Shown piece after piece: positions 45,218-56,237 of a stretch of 64,000 nt of DNA. Every line of letters begins with the position of its first letter. Position 1 is the stretch's first letter. Position numbers and translations under genes: made by a program. The stretch spans positions 437,501 to 501,500 of the forward strand of contig LSRY02000045.1 of the NCBI GenBank assembly GCA_001643675.2. The letters are read 5' to 3'. Below the pieces are notes generated by a model that saw nothing but the letters and a program-made list of their open reading frames with translations, did not search any database and was not told the DNA's origin. This DNA is from Monocercomonoides exilis (lineage: Eukaryota; Preaxostyla; Oxymonadida; Polymastigidae).

Positions 45218-46805
45218 ATGATGATAAAGATTTTTGGTGAGTGGGTTGGATTTCTCATCTTTTTGTGTGTCTTCAGCCCCGTTTCTGGCGCCTCCCCTGA
45301 CACACCTTGTGACACTCACCCGACTGACCTTCTTCAACATCTCCACAAATCCACCAAAAATATCACATCTTGCTGAAGGGCTGGGTCAAAGAGCATTTCT
45401 GATGAGTGGGTGCTCATTTTCATCAGTGTGGGATGTGTATGATGGGGGTATTGTCCCCTCGCTCAACAGCCCTTCATCTTCCTTGGCTGCCTCGAACACC
45501 TCATTTGCCAGGTGCTATCGATCACAGAATGTTGCAGTCAATGGGAGTGAGGGGAATCCATCGAAACCAGGGAGACAGCAAATAGCAGACAATGGGGCGA
45601 ATTCGTTCACTTGGTGTGTGTGGAATGGGTCAAAAACCACTGGGACAAGTAATTCTTATACAGATGGAATATCGAGTGGAGGTGCGATTAACATGTATAA
45701 TCTGGGATCTGGAACGCTTTCAGTGAAATTTTGTTCTTTTAATGACTGTACCGCATACAGTCGAGGAGGAGGAATAATGTGCTATTTAATCAATTCAGTC
45801 AAGATTGAGAACAACTCATTCAATGCATGTACTGCTCAAAGTCATTATGGAGGAGGGTTATATGCTTGTTCGATTTCAACATGCGTTGTTATAAGTGGCT
45901 GCGAATTCCAGAAATGCACTGCGAAAAATGACGGAGGAGGCCTTTATCTCGAATCTTTTCAGGTTTCTGGATCTTCCTGCATTGGAGCAGAAAGTGGGAA
46001 AGGAGAGAGCGCTTGTGTGTTTGAGTGCTCATTCACTTTGTGCTCTCTTACAGGTTCACATGGCGGAGGGATGTATTGTTATGGCGTTCCGGTTGCATTC
46101 AAAATGAGGAGTGTCCAATTTATTTCGTGCTCAGCAGTGTCATATGGCGGCGGATTGCGCTTTAATCCAAACCAACAAATAGCTCCTAGCAACAACCTTT
46201 ATTGCTATTTCTTCTTCTTCCACGATTGCAGATGCAGTAATTCCACTCCATATGGCCACGATGTGTATTTTTATGATGGAAACAATCTCTTCTCATCAAA
46301 CAATCCGTTCTACGAATCGTATACAACGAATAGTGATGAGAAGAGAGTGTGCTATTGGAATGGAGCATATCAGCACACAGAAAAGAAGGATTGGCTGAAG
46401 GAGGGGATGAAAGATCGGTATGTTGGGGTGAGTGGGAATGACACGAGCAATCTGTGTGGGATGAGTGAGGCAGCGCCTTGCAAGACCGTGGGGCATGCAG
46501 TGGGGTCGAGCATGGCACAGCTGAGCTCGACAATCACAGTGCTGGGTGGGAGGCATGTGAGCGAAGGGACAACAATCAGTGTTGGGGAAAAGAAGATAAT
46601 GATAATTGAGGAAAATGAGAAAAAGAAGATGGAGATGCAAATGAAAGGCAAATATTTTCAGGTATTATTATTTTTGGGAAATTTTGCTGAGAAGAGAATA
46701 AAGAACAAATCAGCCAACTTTTTTCCTTCAACCCAAATAAGCAGTTCGATTTGCCAACGTCACTTCTTTTTTAAAAAAAAAACAAATGGAACTTTCTCAA
46801 CTTAA
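45218..46805 (+). CDS. Beta-helix family gene 8, short form
   Basis: Built like gene 2. ATG 45,218 gives six codons ending at a GTGAGT donor (45,237), and a TCTTCAG acceptor 40 nt later restores phase to APFLAPPLTHL. The body carries FSSVWDVYDGGIVP, GGAINMY, GGGIMC, GGGLYAC, GGGLYL, GGGMYC, GGGLRF, FFFFHDC and YVGVSGNDTSNLCGMSEAAP. After ISVGEKKI it switches to the same replaced tail as gene 2 (KKKMEMQMKGKYF). Near 46,722 a T run is one base shorter than in its mirror gene 9, so the last ~25 residues differ. Coil sequences differ from gene 2 at many positions, so genes 2 and 8 are distinct alleles or paralogues within the same framework. Confidence 0.7.
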
Positions 46806-46916
46806 TATTTTGCATCGCATAAAAACACAGAGGATCTTCGTCGACTGCTCTTTTAAAAAAAAAAAAAATATTGATTCATTTCATTTTTCCCCAGCATTAT
46901 CGCCAAGAGAGAATAA

Positions 46917-47162
46917 CAAAGAGAGGAGGAGGCAGAGAAAACATGTGACGAGCTTTGGCAGATGCCCTTCAATGGTCTGGACAACGAACCTCGGCGTTTT
47001 GCCATCGCTGAATTGTCTGTTATCTGGGGGCAGCTGTTTAGCGTATCCCGCTGCTATTTATTTTATTTTTTTCACTTTATTGGTGTGCTGCTTGCTTCGC
47101 ATTCTGCTTTGTTCTGCAGAAACAGAAAAGTGAATCATTTGCTGGTTTTTGTTTTTATTTAA
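46917..47162 (+). other. Exon-like ORF downstream of gene 8
   Basis: Same block as 12,430-12,675 (EEAEKTRDELWQ-type start giving MPFNGLDNEPRRFAIAEL), with one Ser to Cys change (SRCYLFYFF). Sequence identity with P1 ends abruptly about 95 nt further on, at ~47,256, where the P5 core begins. Confidence 0.4.
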
Positions 47163-47269
47163 CTAGTTTTTATTAAAACGAATTTGAGATAACTTGCATT
47201 TATCTCATGTGTCAATCGACTTTTGGTAATACATTTTTATTTTCAACTATTTCTATTTTATAAAAAATA

Positions 47270-47276
47270 TAAATAA

Positions 47277-47307
<31 letters not shown>

Positions 47308-47309
47308 AC
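47270..47309. repeat. (AATA)n microsatellite at the P5 core edge
   Basis: About nine AAAT/AATA units, mirrored at about 49,478-49,518. It marks the border between arms shared with P1 and the P5-specific core. Confidence 0.8.
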
Positions 47310-47454
47310 ATTTATCACTCGCTGGCCTTGTTTTGTTCTTGGTGCAACGCACTCTTCACATATTTTTATGAAATGTCTGTTGCACAACAAACACAGGAAA
47401 ATTGTTAAAAATTTTGATAATTAGTTTTCTCCAAAATTCTTCAACAAAGCGTGT

Positions 47455-47661
47455 GTGCCAAATGTTCTGATTATTGCAAGAAATGTCAAGCCCAAGCGAT
47501 TTTTATTTTCCATTGAATCGAGGACACACTTTTATGATCATTTAATACAAGATTTATCTGATCATTACAACAAACCCATTAAACATGTGTTACAGATAAA
47601 CAATTTTTTGTCACGTCCGTCAGTAATTGAAAATCCATGTCAGTACTGGTTTTTTTTTTAA
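47455..47661 (+). other. Small ORF in the P5 core, possible doublecortin-like fragment
   Basis: The frame reads NVLIIARNVKPKRFLFSIES, then THFYDHLIQDLSDHYN and KHVLQINNF. The pattern of a basic RNG-like turn followed by a hydrophobic strand and an LxxLxDxLS helix loosely recalls one doublecortin domain half. It lacks an ATG in frame, is short, and is mirrored at 49,126-49,332. It could be a captured exon or chance. Confidence 0.25.
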
Positions 47662-48252
47662 AAAATATTCATTTTGACTGATTTTCAGAATTTTCTTCAT
47701 ATAAATCAATTTTTATTAATTAATTCATTTTATTTTATTCTTCAAACTTCACTTTGTTTCATAAATAAAATTAAAATTTCTTCCCTGCCAGATACCGACT
47801 CCATTTACAGTCACTGACGGTCCGATGATCAAAAATTCCAAATTTGACTTTTTGTCAATATCCTTTTTAAAAAACGTATTTTTATCCTTCGCTTATTTGA
47901 ATTAATATTTAATAACATTTTAATTTAAAATTATTGTCTTCATAATTGAGGTTCTGACATGAAAATTATCTCGCAGTCCGTCAGGAAACCAATTTTGTCT
48001 GTCAATTGTCACAAAGAAACACATGTTAAAAACCCATATTCCACAAAATGATTCCAGTTTCATAACAGTTGATAATTTCGGGGAAAAAAGATTGATGAGA
48101 ATTCTGAAAAATTAGAGTTCGAATAGCATTTGGTTTTCTTTCGTTCAGCCCGCCTTTAGGTCAAGATATTTTTTTTAACAAAATAAAATTTTCTGATGCA
48201 CACCGAATGTTCAACAATAATGAATGAATCAATTTGCAACTTCCTATATATT

Positions 48253-48534
48253 GGTGGTTATTTTTGAAAACATGTCTCATTTTTTTTGAAAAATTCCTTT
48301 TGTAAAATTTTCAAATATAGAAAAATTTTCATATTTAAATCAAAGTTCTGTTTTCACTGACCAGATTTCATGAGAATGAATATAGTATCATCATCAAGAA
48401 TTTGTTTCCATCACAGATAAATCTGGTCAGTGAAAACAGAACTTTGATTTAAATATGAAAATTTTTCTATATTTGAAAATTTTACAAAAGGAATTTTTCA
48501 AAAAAAATGAGACATGTTTTCAAAAATAACCACC
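48253..48534. mobile_element. FB-B-like fold-back at the P5 centre
   Basis: Bounded by GGTGGTTATTTTTGAAAACA and its reverse complement. The centre has TTTAAATCAAAGTTCTGTTT facing its complement across a ~60-nt loop. The central motif matches P2 and the 3,914-4,043 hairpin. Its terminal motif is a diverged version of the P2/P6 one. Confidence 0.5.
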
Positions 48535-49125
48535 AATATATAGGAAGTTGCAAATTGATTCATTCATTATTGTTGAACATTCGGTGTGCATCAGAAAATT
48601 TTATTTTGTTAAAAAAAATATCTTGACCTAAAGGCGGGCTGAACGAAAGAAAACCAAATGCTATTCGAACTCTAATTTTTCAGAATTCTCATCAATCTTT
48701 TTTCCCCGAAATTATCAACTGTTATGAAACTGGAATCATTTTGTGGAATATGGGTTTTTAACATGTGTTTCTTTGTGACAATTGACAGACAAAATTGGTT
48801 TCCTGACGGACTGCGAGATAATTTTCATGTCAGAACCTCAATTATGAAGACAATAATTTTAAATTAAAATGTTATTAAATATTAATTCAAATAAGCGAAG
48901 GATAAAAATACGTTTTTTAAAAAGGATATTGACAAAAAGTCAAATTTGGAATTTTTGATCATCGGACCGTCAGTGACTGTAAATGGAGTCGGTATCTGGC
49001 AGGGAAGAAATTTTAATTTTATTTATGAAACAAAGTGAAGTTTGAAGAATAAAATAAAATGAATTAATTAATAAAAATTGATTTATATGAAGAAAATTCT
49101 GAAAATCAGTCAAAATGAATATTTT

Positions 49126-49332
49126 TTAAAAAAAAAACCAGTACTGACATGGATTTTCAATTACTGACGGACGTGACAAAAAATTGTTTATCTGTAACAC
49201 ATGTTTAATGGGTTTGTTGTAATGATCAGATAAATCTTGTATTAAATGATCATAAAAGTGTGTCCTCGATTCAATGGAAAATAAAAATCGCTTGGGCTTG
49301 ACATTTCTTGCAATAATCAGAACATTTGGCAC
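49126..49332 (-). other. Mirror of the small P5-core ORF
   Basis: Identical reverse-complement copy of 47,455-47,661. See that entry. Confidence 0.25.
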
Positions 49333-49479
49333 ACACGCTTTGTTGAAGAATTTTGGAGAAAACTAATTATCAAAATTTTTAACAATTTTCCTGTGTTTGT
49401 TGTGCAACAGACATTTCATAAAAATATGTGAAGAGTGCGTTGCACCAAGAACAAAACAAGGCCAGCGAGTGATAAATGT

Positions 49480-49510
<31 letters not shown>

Positions 49511-49624
49511 TTATTTATATTTTTTATAAAATAGAAATAGTTGAAAATAAAAATGTATTACCAAAAGTCGATTGACACATGAGATAAATGCAAGTTATCT
49601 CAAATTCGTTTTAATAAAAACTAG

Positions 49625-49870
49625 TTAAATAAAAACAAAAACCAGCAAATGATTCACTTTTCTGTTTCTGCAGAACAAAGCAGAATGCGAAGCAAGCAGC
49701 ACACCAATAAAGTGAAAAAAATAAAATAAATAGCAGCGGGATACGCTAAACAGCTGCCCCCAGATAACAGACAATTCAGCGATGGCAAAACGCCGAGGTT
49801 CGTTGTCCAGACCATTGAAGGGCATCTGCCAAAGCTCGTCACATGTTTTCTCTGCCTCCTCCTCTCTTTG
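49625..49870 (-). other. Mirror of the exon-like ORF (P5 right arm)
   Basis: Reverse-complement copy of 46,917-47,162 with the same peptide. Confidence 0.4.
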
Positions 49871-50012
49871 TTATTCTCTCTTGGCGATAATGCTGGGGAA
49901 AAATGAAATGAATCAATATTTTTTTTTTTTTTAAAAGAGCAGTCGACGAAGATCCTCTGTGTTTTTATGCGATGCAAAATATTAAGTTGAGAAAGTTCCA
50001 TTTGTTTTTTTT

Positions 50013-51570
50013 TTAAAAAAGAAGTGACGTTGGCAAATCGAACTGCTTATTTGGGTTGAAGGAAAAAAAGTTGGCTGATTTGTTCTTTATTCTCTTCTCA
50101 GCAAAATTTCCCAAAAATAATAATACCTGAAAATATTTGCCTTTCATTTGCATCTCCATCTTCTTTTTCTCATTTTCCTCAATTATCATTATCTTCTTTT
50201 CCCCAACACTGATTGTTGTCCCTTCGCTCACATGCCTCCCACCCAGCACTGTGATTGTCGAGCTCAGCTGTGCCATGCTCGACCCCACTGCATGCCCCAC
50301 GGTCTTGCAAGGCGCTGCCTCACTCATCCCACACAGATTGCTCGTGTCATTCCCACTCACCCCAACATACCGATCTTTCATCCCCTCCTTCAGCCAATCC
50401 TTCTTTTCTGTGTGCTGATATGCTCCATTCCAATAGCACACTCTCTTCTCATCACTATTCGTTGTATACGATTCGTAGAACGGATTGTTTGATGAGAAGA
50501 GATTGTTTCCATCATAAAAATACACATCGTGGCCATATGGAGTGGAATTACTGCATCTGCAATCGTGGAAGAAGAAGAAATAGCAATAAAGGTTGTTGCT
50601 AGGAGCTATTTGTTGGTTTGGATTAAAGCGCAATCCGCCGCCATATGACACTGCTGAGCACGAAATAAATTGGACACTCCTCATTTTGAATGCAACCGGA
50701 ACGCCATAACAATACATCCCTCCGCCATGTGAACCTGTAAGAGAGCACAAAGTGAATGAGCACTCAAACACACAAGCGCTCTCTCCTTTCCCACTTTCTG
50801 CTCCAATGCAGGAAGATCCAGAAACCTGAAAAGATTCGAGATAAAGGCCTCCTCCGTCATTTTTCGCAGTGCATTTCTGGAATTCGCAGCCACTTATAAC
50901 AACGCATGTTGAAATCGAACAAGCATATAACCCTCCTCCATAATGACTTTGAGCAGTACATGCATTGAATGAGTTGTTCTCAATCTTGACTGAATTGATT
51001 AAATAGCACATTATTCCTCCTCCTCGACTGTATGCGGTACAGTCATTAAAAGAACAAAATTTCACTGAAAGCGTTCCAGATCCCAGATTATACATGTTAA
51101 TCGCACCTCCACTCGATATTCCATCTGTATAAGAATTACTTGTCCCAGTGGTTTTTGACCCATTCCACACACACCAAGTGAACGAATTCGCCCCATTGTC
51201 TGCTATTTGCTGTCTCCCTGGTTTCGATGGATTCCCCTCACTCCCATTGACTGCAACATTCTGTGATCGATAGCACCTGGCAAATGAGGTGTTCGAGGCA
51301 GCCAAGGAAGATGAAGGGCTGTTGAGCGAGGGGACAATACCCCCATCATACACATCCCACACTGATGAAAATGAGCACCCACTCATCAGAAATGCTCTTT
51401 GACCCAGCCCTTCAGCAAGATGTGATATTTTTGGTGGATTTGTGGAGATGTTGAAGAAGGTCAGTCGGGTGAGTGTCACAAGGTGTGTCAGGGGAGGCGC
51501 CAGAAACGGGGCTGAAGACACACAAAAAGATGAGAAATCCAACCCACTCACCAAAAATCTTTATCATCAT
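50013..51570 (-). CDS. Beta-helix family gene 9, mirror of gene 8
   Basis: Reverse-complement twin of gene 8 with the same candidate first exon (ATG 51,570), 40-nt intron and body. One extra base in an A/T run near 50,065 keeps a tail reading FFSFNPNKQFDLPTSLLF instead of gene 8's FFPSTQISSSICQRH. Gene 2 and gene 3 share the NPNKQFDLPTSLLF reading, so this frame is probably the ancestral one and gene 8's is the altered one. It is convergent with gene 8. Confidence 0.65.
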
Positions 51571-53814
51571 CTTCCTTTTTTCCTCAAGTCATATTTCCCA
51601 TTCATTTCCTTCTTTCAGTCCTTCTTCAAATATACCTCAAAACATTCACTTAAAATTCTTTTTATTTCTCTTCTTCTTTCGTTTTCAATAAAATCATCTT
51701 TTTCAATCGAACTTCCAAAAAAAATATCTTCTTCTTCTCAATTTTTTGCCAAATTTCTTCTTTTGTCATTTCATTTATTTTTCTGCTCTCTCTTTTTGCT
51801 TTTAACATGATTCACCAGATACGCCTTCCAAAAGCATCAAAGGCCTCCTCCCTCTATTCGCTTCAATTTTTGCGGCTGCTCATTCTTCCATGCACCCCTC
51901 CAAATATTATCTCCCGATTTCTTAAAGGCGCCAGATGTGCACTCTTTCCATATTCCTTGTTCATTCGTCGACATTGAGCACTCTTGCAAAAATCCTAATT
52001 TCAACAACAATAATAATCAATGATGAAATTAAAAATAATCATAATAATAAGCAAACATATATCTTTTATGATGATCATTCTTCTCAAACTTTCTTCTCCT
52101 CCAAATATTTCTCCGTTTTGCCAACAAAACCCATCTGCCCTTTCTTCGCTTCCCTTCTGCTTCCTCAAAAAATATCAGCCAAAGCCCAACTTCTTGTTCT
52201 GCTTCCACTCAAATAACTCAGCCAGCTCCATTCTTTTAAAAAAACTAGCAATGAAAAATATTTCATCCAAAGACTCATTCCTATCCCTTGTCGCTGTATC
52301 GATTTCTTCTTCTTTCCATTTCTCCAAAAACAACATCAACACCCCTCCGCCACACATCCTCCATCTCTTCCACTTCATTCCCCAACATCCTTTTCCCAAT
52401 CAAAAATATAAATACCTCCAATATTTTGCCTCTCTTTGGTGCAAAACACCCCCTCATGGTCAGCCCTTCACCTCGCTCCATCCTTGTCGCGAATCCATCC
52501 CCACACCCCCAATGCAAAGTGTTGCGCCTGACATTCCTTCTTCCCGTCTTCCTTCACCTCAGCTTCCATCCCTTGCCCCGAAAATGAGAGGCGCGTCCAA
52601 ACTGTTCACAAAATAAATTATATAAAAATATGAAAAATTTTTCTTTCATTTTTCTTCTTCTTCAACCCCACTTCCCTCTCTTATCAAACGAACATCCACA
52701 AATGCTCTTCCTCTTGCTCCACCTCGTTCGCCTCCTCCCTCTCTCTGCATTTGAAAATAAAAAAATACATCTCTTTTCCATTTCTTCTCCATATCTCTCC
52801 AACTCTTGTCCTCCCTTCCAATAAATATATTCCATTCACTCCACTCATCTTCGGCCCTTCTTGTTTTCCCTCTTATCTCACCTCCTCCACATCAAATTCC
52901 TTTTCTCCAACAATAAACACGGTCTAAACACCTTCCCAATGACAAAAATCGAAAAAATAACCCCTCCCAACCTCATCCCAATCCGTCTCCCACCCATCCA
53001 TTTTGCCTCTCAAATCTCGCAAAAACACCTCTTTCCAACAAAAAATATCATTTTGTCGTTTCTTTCCCCTCCAAAACCCTGCCTCCTCCAAAAACTCAAC
53101 TCCATCGCTCCACGCCATAAATCCATCCTGTTGTAATCGCGTTGTCTTCATATGCCCATTCAATCACAATGCATCAAGTTGTGCTCTTTTTCTTTTGTGG
53201 CTCCAATTCGTTATGGAAAATGATCAAGCAGTGGCAAATGCTCAAGAAATATCTACAGAATGAAAATTTCATGTGACCAAAAATGCAGCTAGGCTAAATG
53301 AAATATTTCTAGTGATGAAAAAGCAGCAGCAATAACAACTCTTTTTTTATTGATGGAAGATGAAATTGTTCATATTGATTGTTGGATGGCTGTGGAGCGA
53401 CAATATTTTCGATGTGAATGTGAAATTTTTAATGTGTGTATTTTTTATTGTTCTGTTGATTGTGAAGATATTTCCATCCGTATCCTCTCCAAAGTCGTGA
53501 TTCAGACAAATTATATAAAATGGACGATTTATTCTTTGCAGAATGGGAAAAGCAAGTCAGACATTTCCTTACAAGCATGTTAGAGCCTGAATGTATTTTA
53601 TCATAAGTATTTATGCAACTTTTTTTGGACAACATGCGCGATGGATAGAAATTCGATGAAGAATGAATTTTGATGGAGCAGAAATCATCGGGATTGGAAG
53701 ATGCCAAAGCTAAAAAGGAAGAACAGCCAATCTCTATGAAAAGGGAACGTTTTTTAATGAGGGTGGGATATTTTCAGAAAAATTTTGTTGGGGTGATTGG
53801 GGCAAATAACTGAA
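51571..53814. other. Spacer upstream of gene 9 (P5 right arm)
   Basis: Mirror of 42.1-45.2 kb without the FB-A insertion; the empty TA target is at 52,045-52,046. It carries the same exon-like modules on the minus strand, and MMEDEIVHIDCWMAVERQYF on the plus strand (53,350). The stretch 53,446-53,660 is identical to 28,928-29,140 rather than to its own mirror arm. Confidence 0.5.
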
Positions 53815-55075
53815 ACAGGAGATTGAAATCAGTTGCCTCAGAGCAAGGCGCCTTTCTTGGGGAGGGAATGGAAAGGCATTGCTTTTATGGACCGAGGAGA
53901 GGGGTAGAATGGCACTTGATTGCTTGGGTTGAGAGCCAAAAATGCGAGAAAATCAGGCAGTTTGGCGTGATGCAAGCAGATGATGGAAATGATAGGCAAA
54001 ATGGATTTAATTTATTTGGCCTTTGTCTCTAGCATTGTGTCATCGAAGGATTTGCAGCTGGAGCAGAGAACGAGGTTTTTTTTTGAAGCTATCTTCGACA
54101 GAAAATATCCGACGATTAAACTCGACATAACATCGTCTTCATTGTCTTCTTCGACTTTTTCGTCTCTTCTCCCCCTTCTTCTTCAGCCTCATTGTTTTCA
54201 TCGCCAACATCACCATCATGTTTCCATATACACCTCCAAATGATATAAAGTTATATGTATTTTCCCCTCATTTTTGATTATCACCTTCATCACCTTCTTC
54301 TTCATCCTCTTCACTTTCTTTATCTGCTTTTCCCTCTTCGACTTTTTCGGCTTAGCCTTCTTCTTCTTCTTCGACTTTTTCGTCATGTTTTTCTTTCCAC
54401 GACCTAAGCACATGAAATAATTTTATTTCCTTCTTTATCATTGTCTTCATCACCTTCATCACCTTCCTTTTCTTCCTTTTCTTCTTCGCCTCCACCACCT
54501 TCTGCAAGTGTTTCTTCTTCATCGAAATAAACTAATTTTTATTTTTCTTTGTCATTTTCATCAATTTCATATTCATCAATTTCATCTTCTTCTTATATTT
54601 CTGCGACTTCTTCTGCGACTTCTTCTTCGAATTCTTTTTTGTTAATGTTGTTGTCAGATATTCATTTTGCATGTATTTTTAGCGCAGACAGGGCAGTGTC
54701 GTTTTCTGTTTCCGAAGGCAAAGGCGGGGCAGCCACTCAGAGACAGCCGCTGATGTTCCTATTTCAATCTTTATCAATTAATTTCAGCCAGCCTGCCACA
54801 AATGTTGTGATTGCGATTATTCGCTCTGCATCAGATCAACTCACCGAAAAATAGATTTTTACCCGTCGACATCGCACAATTCGTTTTCAAGTTCTTTTTT
54901 GAAAGGTTTGGGTTCATTTCACAATTCTCCATAATCTTTCCCTCTTCCTCATCTTCCCCATCTTCTCCCTCTTCGCCCACTTCATCACTTTCTTCACCCA
55001 CTTCATCACCTTCATCATCTTCTTCACCTTCATCATCTTCTTCTATTTTTCAGCTTCTTCTATTATGCTGTCGAC
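53815..55075 (-). pseudogene. Acidic low-complexity gene, third copy
   Basis: Minus-strand pieces include EEDDEGEEDDEGDEVGEESD, CEMNPNLSKKNLKTNCAMST and KNLFFGELI. The last meets a GTGAGT donor (about 54,847) that could be a real splice site. Further on come EFEEEVAEEVAEI, TAA, EEDEIDEYEIDENDKEK, TAA, FDEEETLAEGGGG, and later VEEGKADKESEEDEEEGDEG ending DNQK then TGA. It is homologous to the copies at 29-31 kb and 40-42 kb but with a different upstream part. Introns are likely, and decay or stop-codon reassignment is possible. Confidence 0.35.
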
Positions 55076-55359
55076 ATTGTCTTCTGGATTGCCACTCAAC
55101 AGCCATGCTCTTCAGCATTCTGGTGCAAGTTCGTCTTTAATGCTGTCGATGCAGAGTGCGTTCCAGAGCAACATGAGCACCCTGGTTTGTGCTGGCTGCA
55201 GCATTTGGTGTGTGTTGGGGCGATGCCACCAGGATTTGGATGCCTTGCCAGCTGGGGACTTGTCTCTGCTGCTCCTCAGCATCGCAAGGTGTGCTTTCAT
55301 TCCTCCACTCTTTTATTTCCTTCGATGGTTGTGGTTGAGCCATTTGTGTGTGTGCTGCT

Positions 55360-55412
55360 TGTCTGTCTGTCTGTATGTCTGTCTGTTTGTGTGTGTGTGT
55401 GTGTGTGTGTAT
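55360..55412. repeat. (GTCT)n and (GT)n microsatellites
   Basis: About six GTCT units followed by about thirteen GT units. Confidence 0.85.
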
Positions 55413-56199
55413 ACAAGCACAGGCACTTTGGATGAGCCGATCCAGCTGAACGCATCTTTGTCGGAATCTTCTTTTGCAGTTTGCAGTTTGCAGTTTGGCT
55501 TGAGGGTGAAGGGCGAACGGTGAAGGGTGAAAGGCTTGGGAGCATGCAATTGGCTGTTTGGGATCATGTTGAATGCCCTGCCGATTTGGCGCCAAGCAGA
55601 ATGGTCAGAAAATGCTTTGTGACAATTTTCATGGCTGATGGCATTTTCTTTTGGCGTTGCTTTCTGTTGCATCTGGGGAGCCACTTTAAAGGAGAATGTT
55701 CGGCACGCGGGAGTTGGGGCATTTGTGTGAGGTTTTGAAGGCAATATTTTTTTTTCGATGTTTTTTTTTTCATTTTTATATTTTATTGTTTTTATGTTTA
55801 GAGCATGCGGACAGGAAGGATAAGGGGGAGGCAAAGAAAGAGGGAAGAAAAGGAAGAATTGCTCGACAGTTGAGGCAGTATGAGGAGAGGATGTTATTTA
55901 TCATCATTTTCTTCTCGATATCGGTCTTTGCTGCCTTCTTCGCCTTGGTTGCCACGAGGGGTTTTCTCCTCTGGTGCGATTTGTTCGAGTGTTATTGGAG
56001 AGGAACAGGCGATGGACTCCTGCAGGGGATGGCAATTGGGTGTGGCGAGTGGGGGCCGCAAAAGGGCTGAAGGGCACTTTGATTCGATTTTTTTATTTTT
56101 TGGGGGGGCATTTTGTTGGGGGTTTGCACTCTGAAGTTGGGGAAGTGTGTTTTTTGCGGCTTTGGTGGGGAAGAGATTGGAGATTGCTTTTGCTGAGTG

Positions 56200-56201
<2 letters not shown>

Positions 56202-56236
<35 letters not shown>

Positions 56237-56237
56237 T
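56202..56237. repeat. (TTA)n microsatellite
   Basis: About twelve TTA units; a shorter one lies at 57,634-57,652. Confidence 0.85.

Larger units (their letters stand above)
41300..54450. repeat. Giant palindrome P5
   Basis: Symmetric around ~48,394, overlapping P3's outer right arm. Genes 8 and 9 are convergent mirror copies. Arms are near-identical from about 43,340 inward except for the 1-kb FB-A insertion on the left. Further out, two tracts (42,135-42,360 and about 42,990-43,330, with their right-arm partners) differ strongly. Confidence 0.9.

Noticed and set aside
47270-47309. CRISPR-like or telomeric repeat
   Set aside because: It is a plain AATA microsatellite without spacers.
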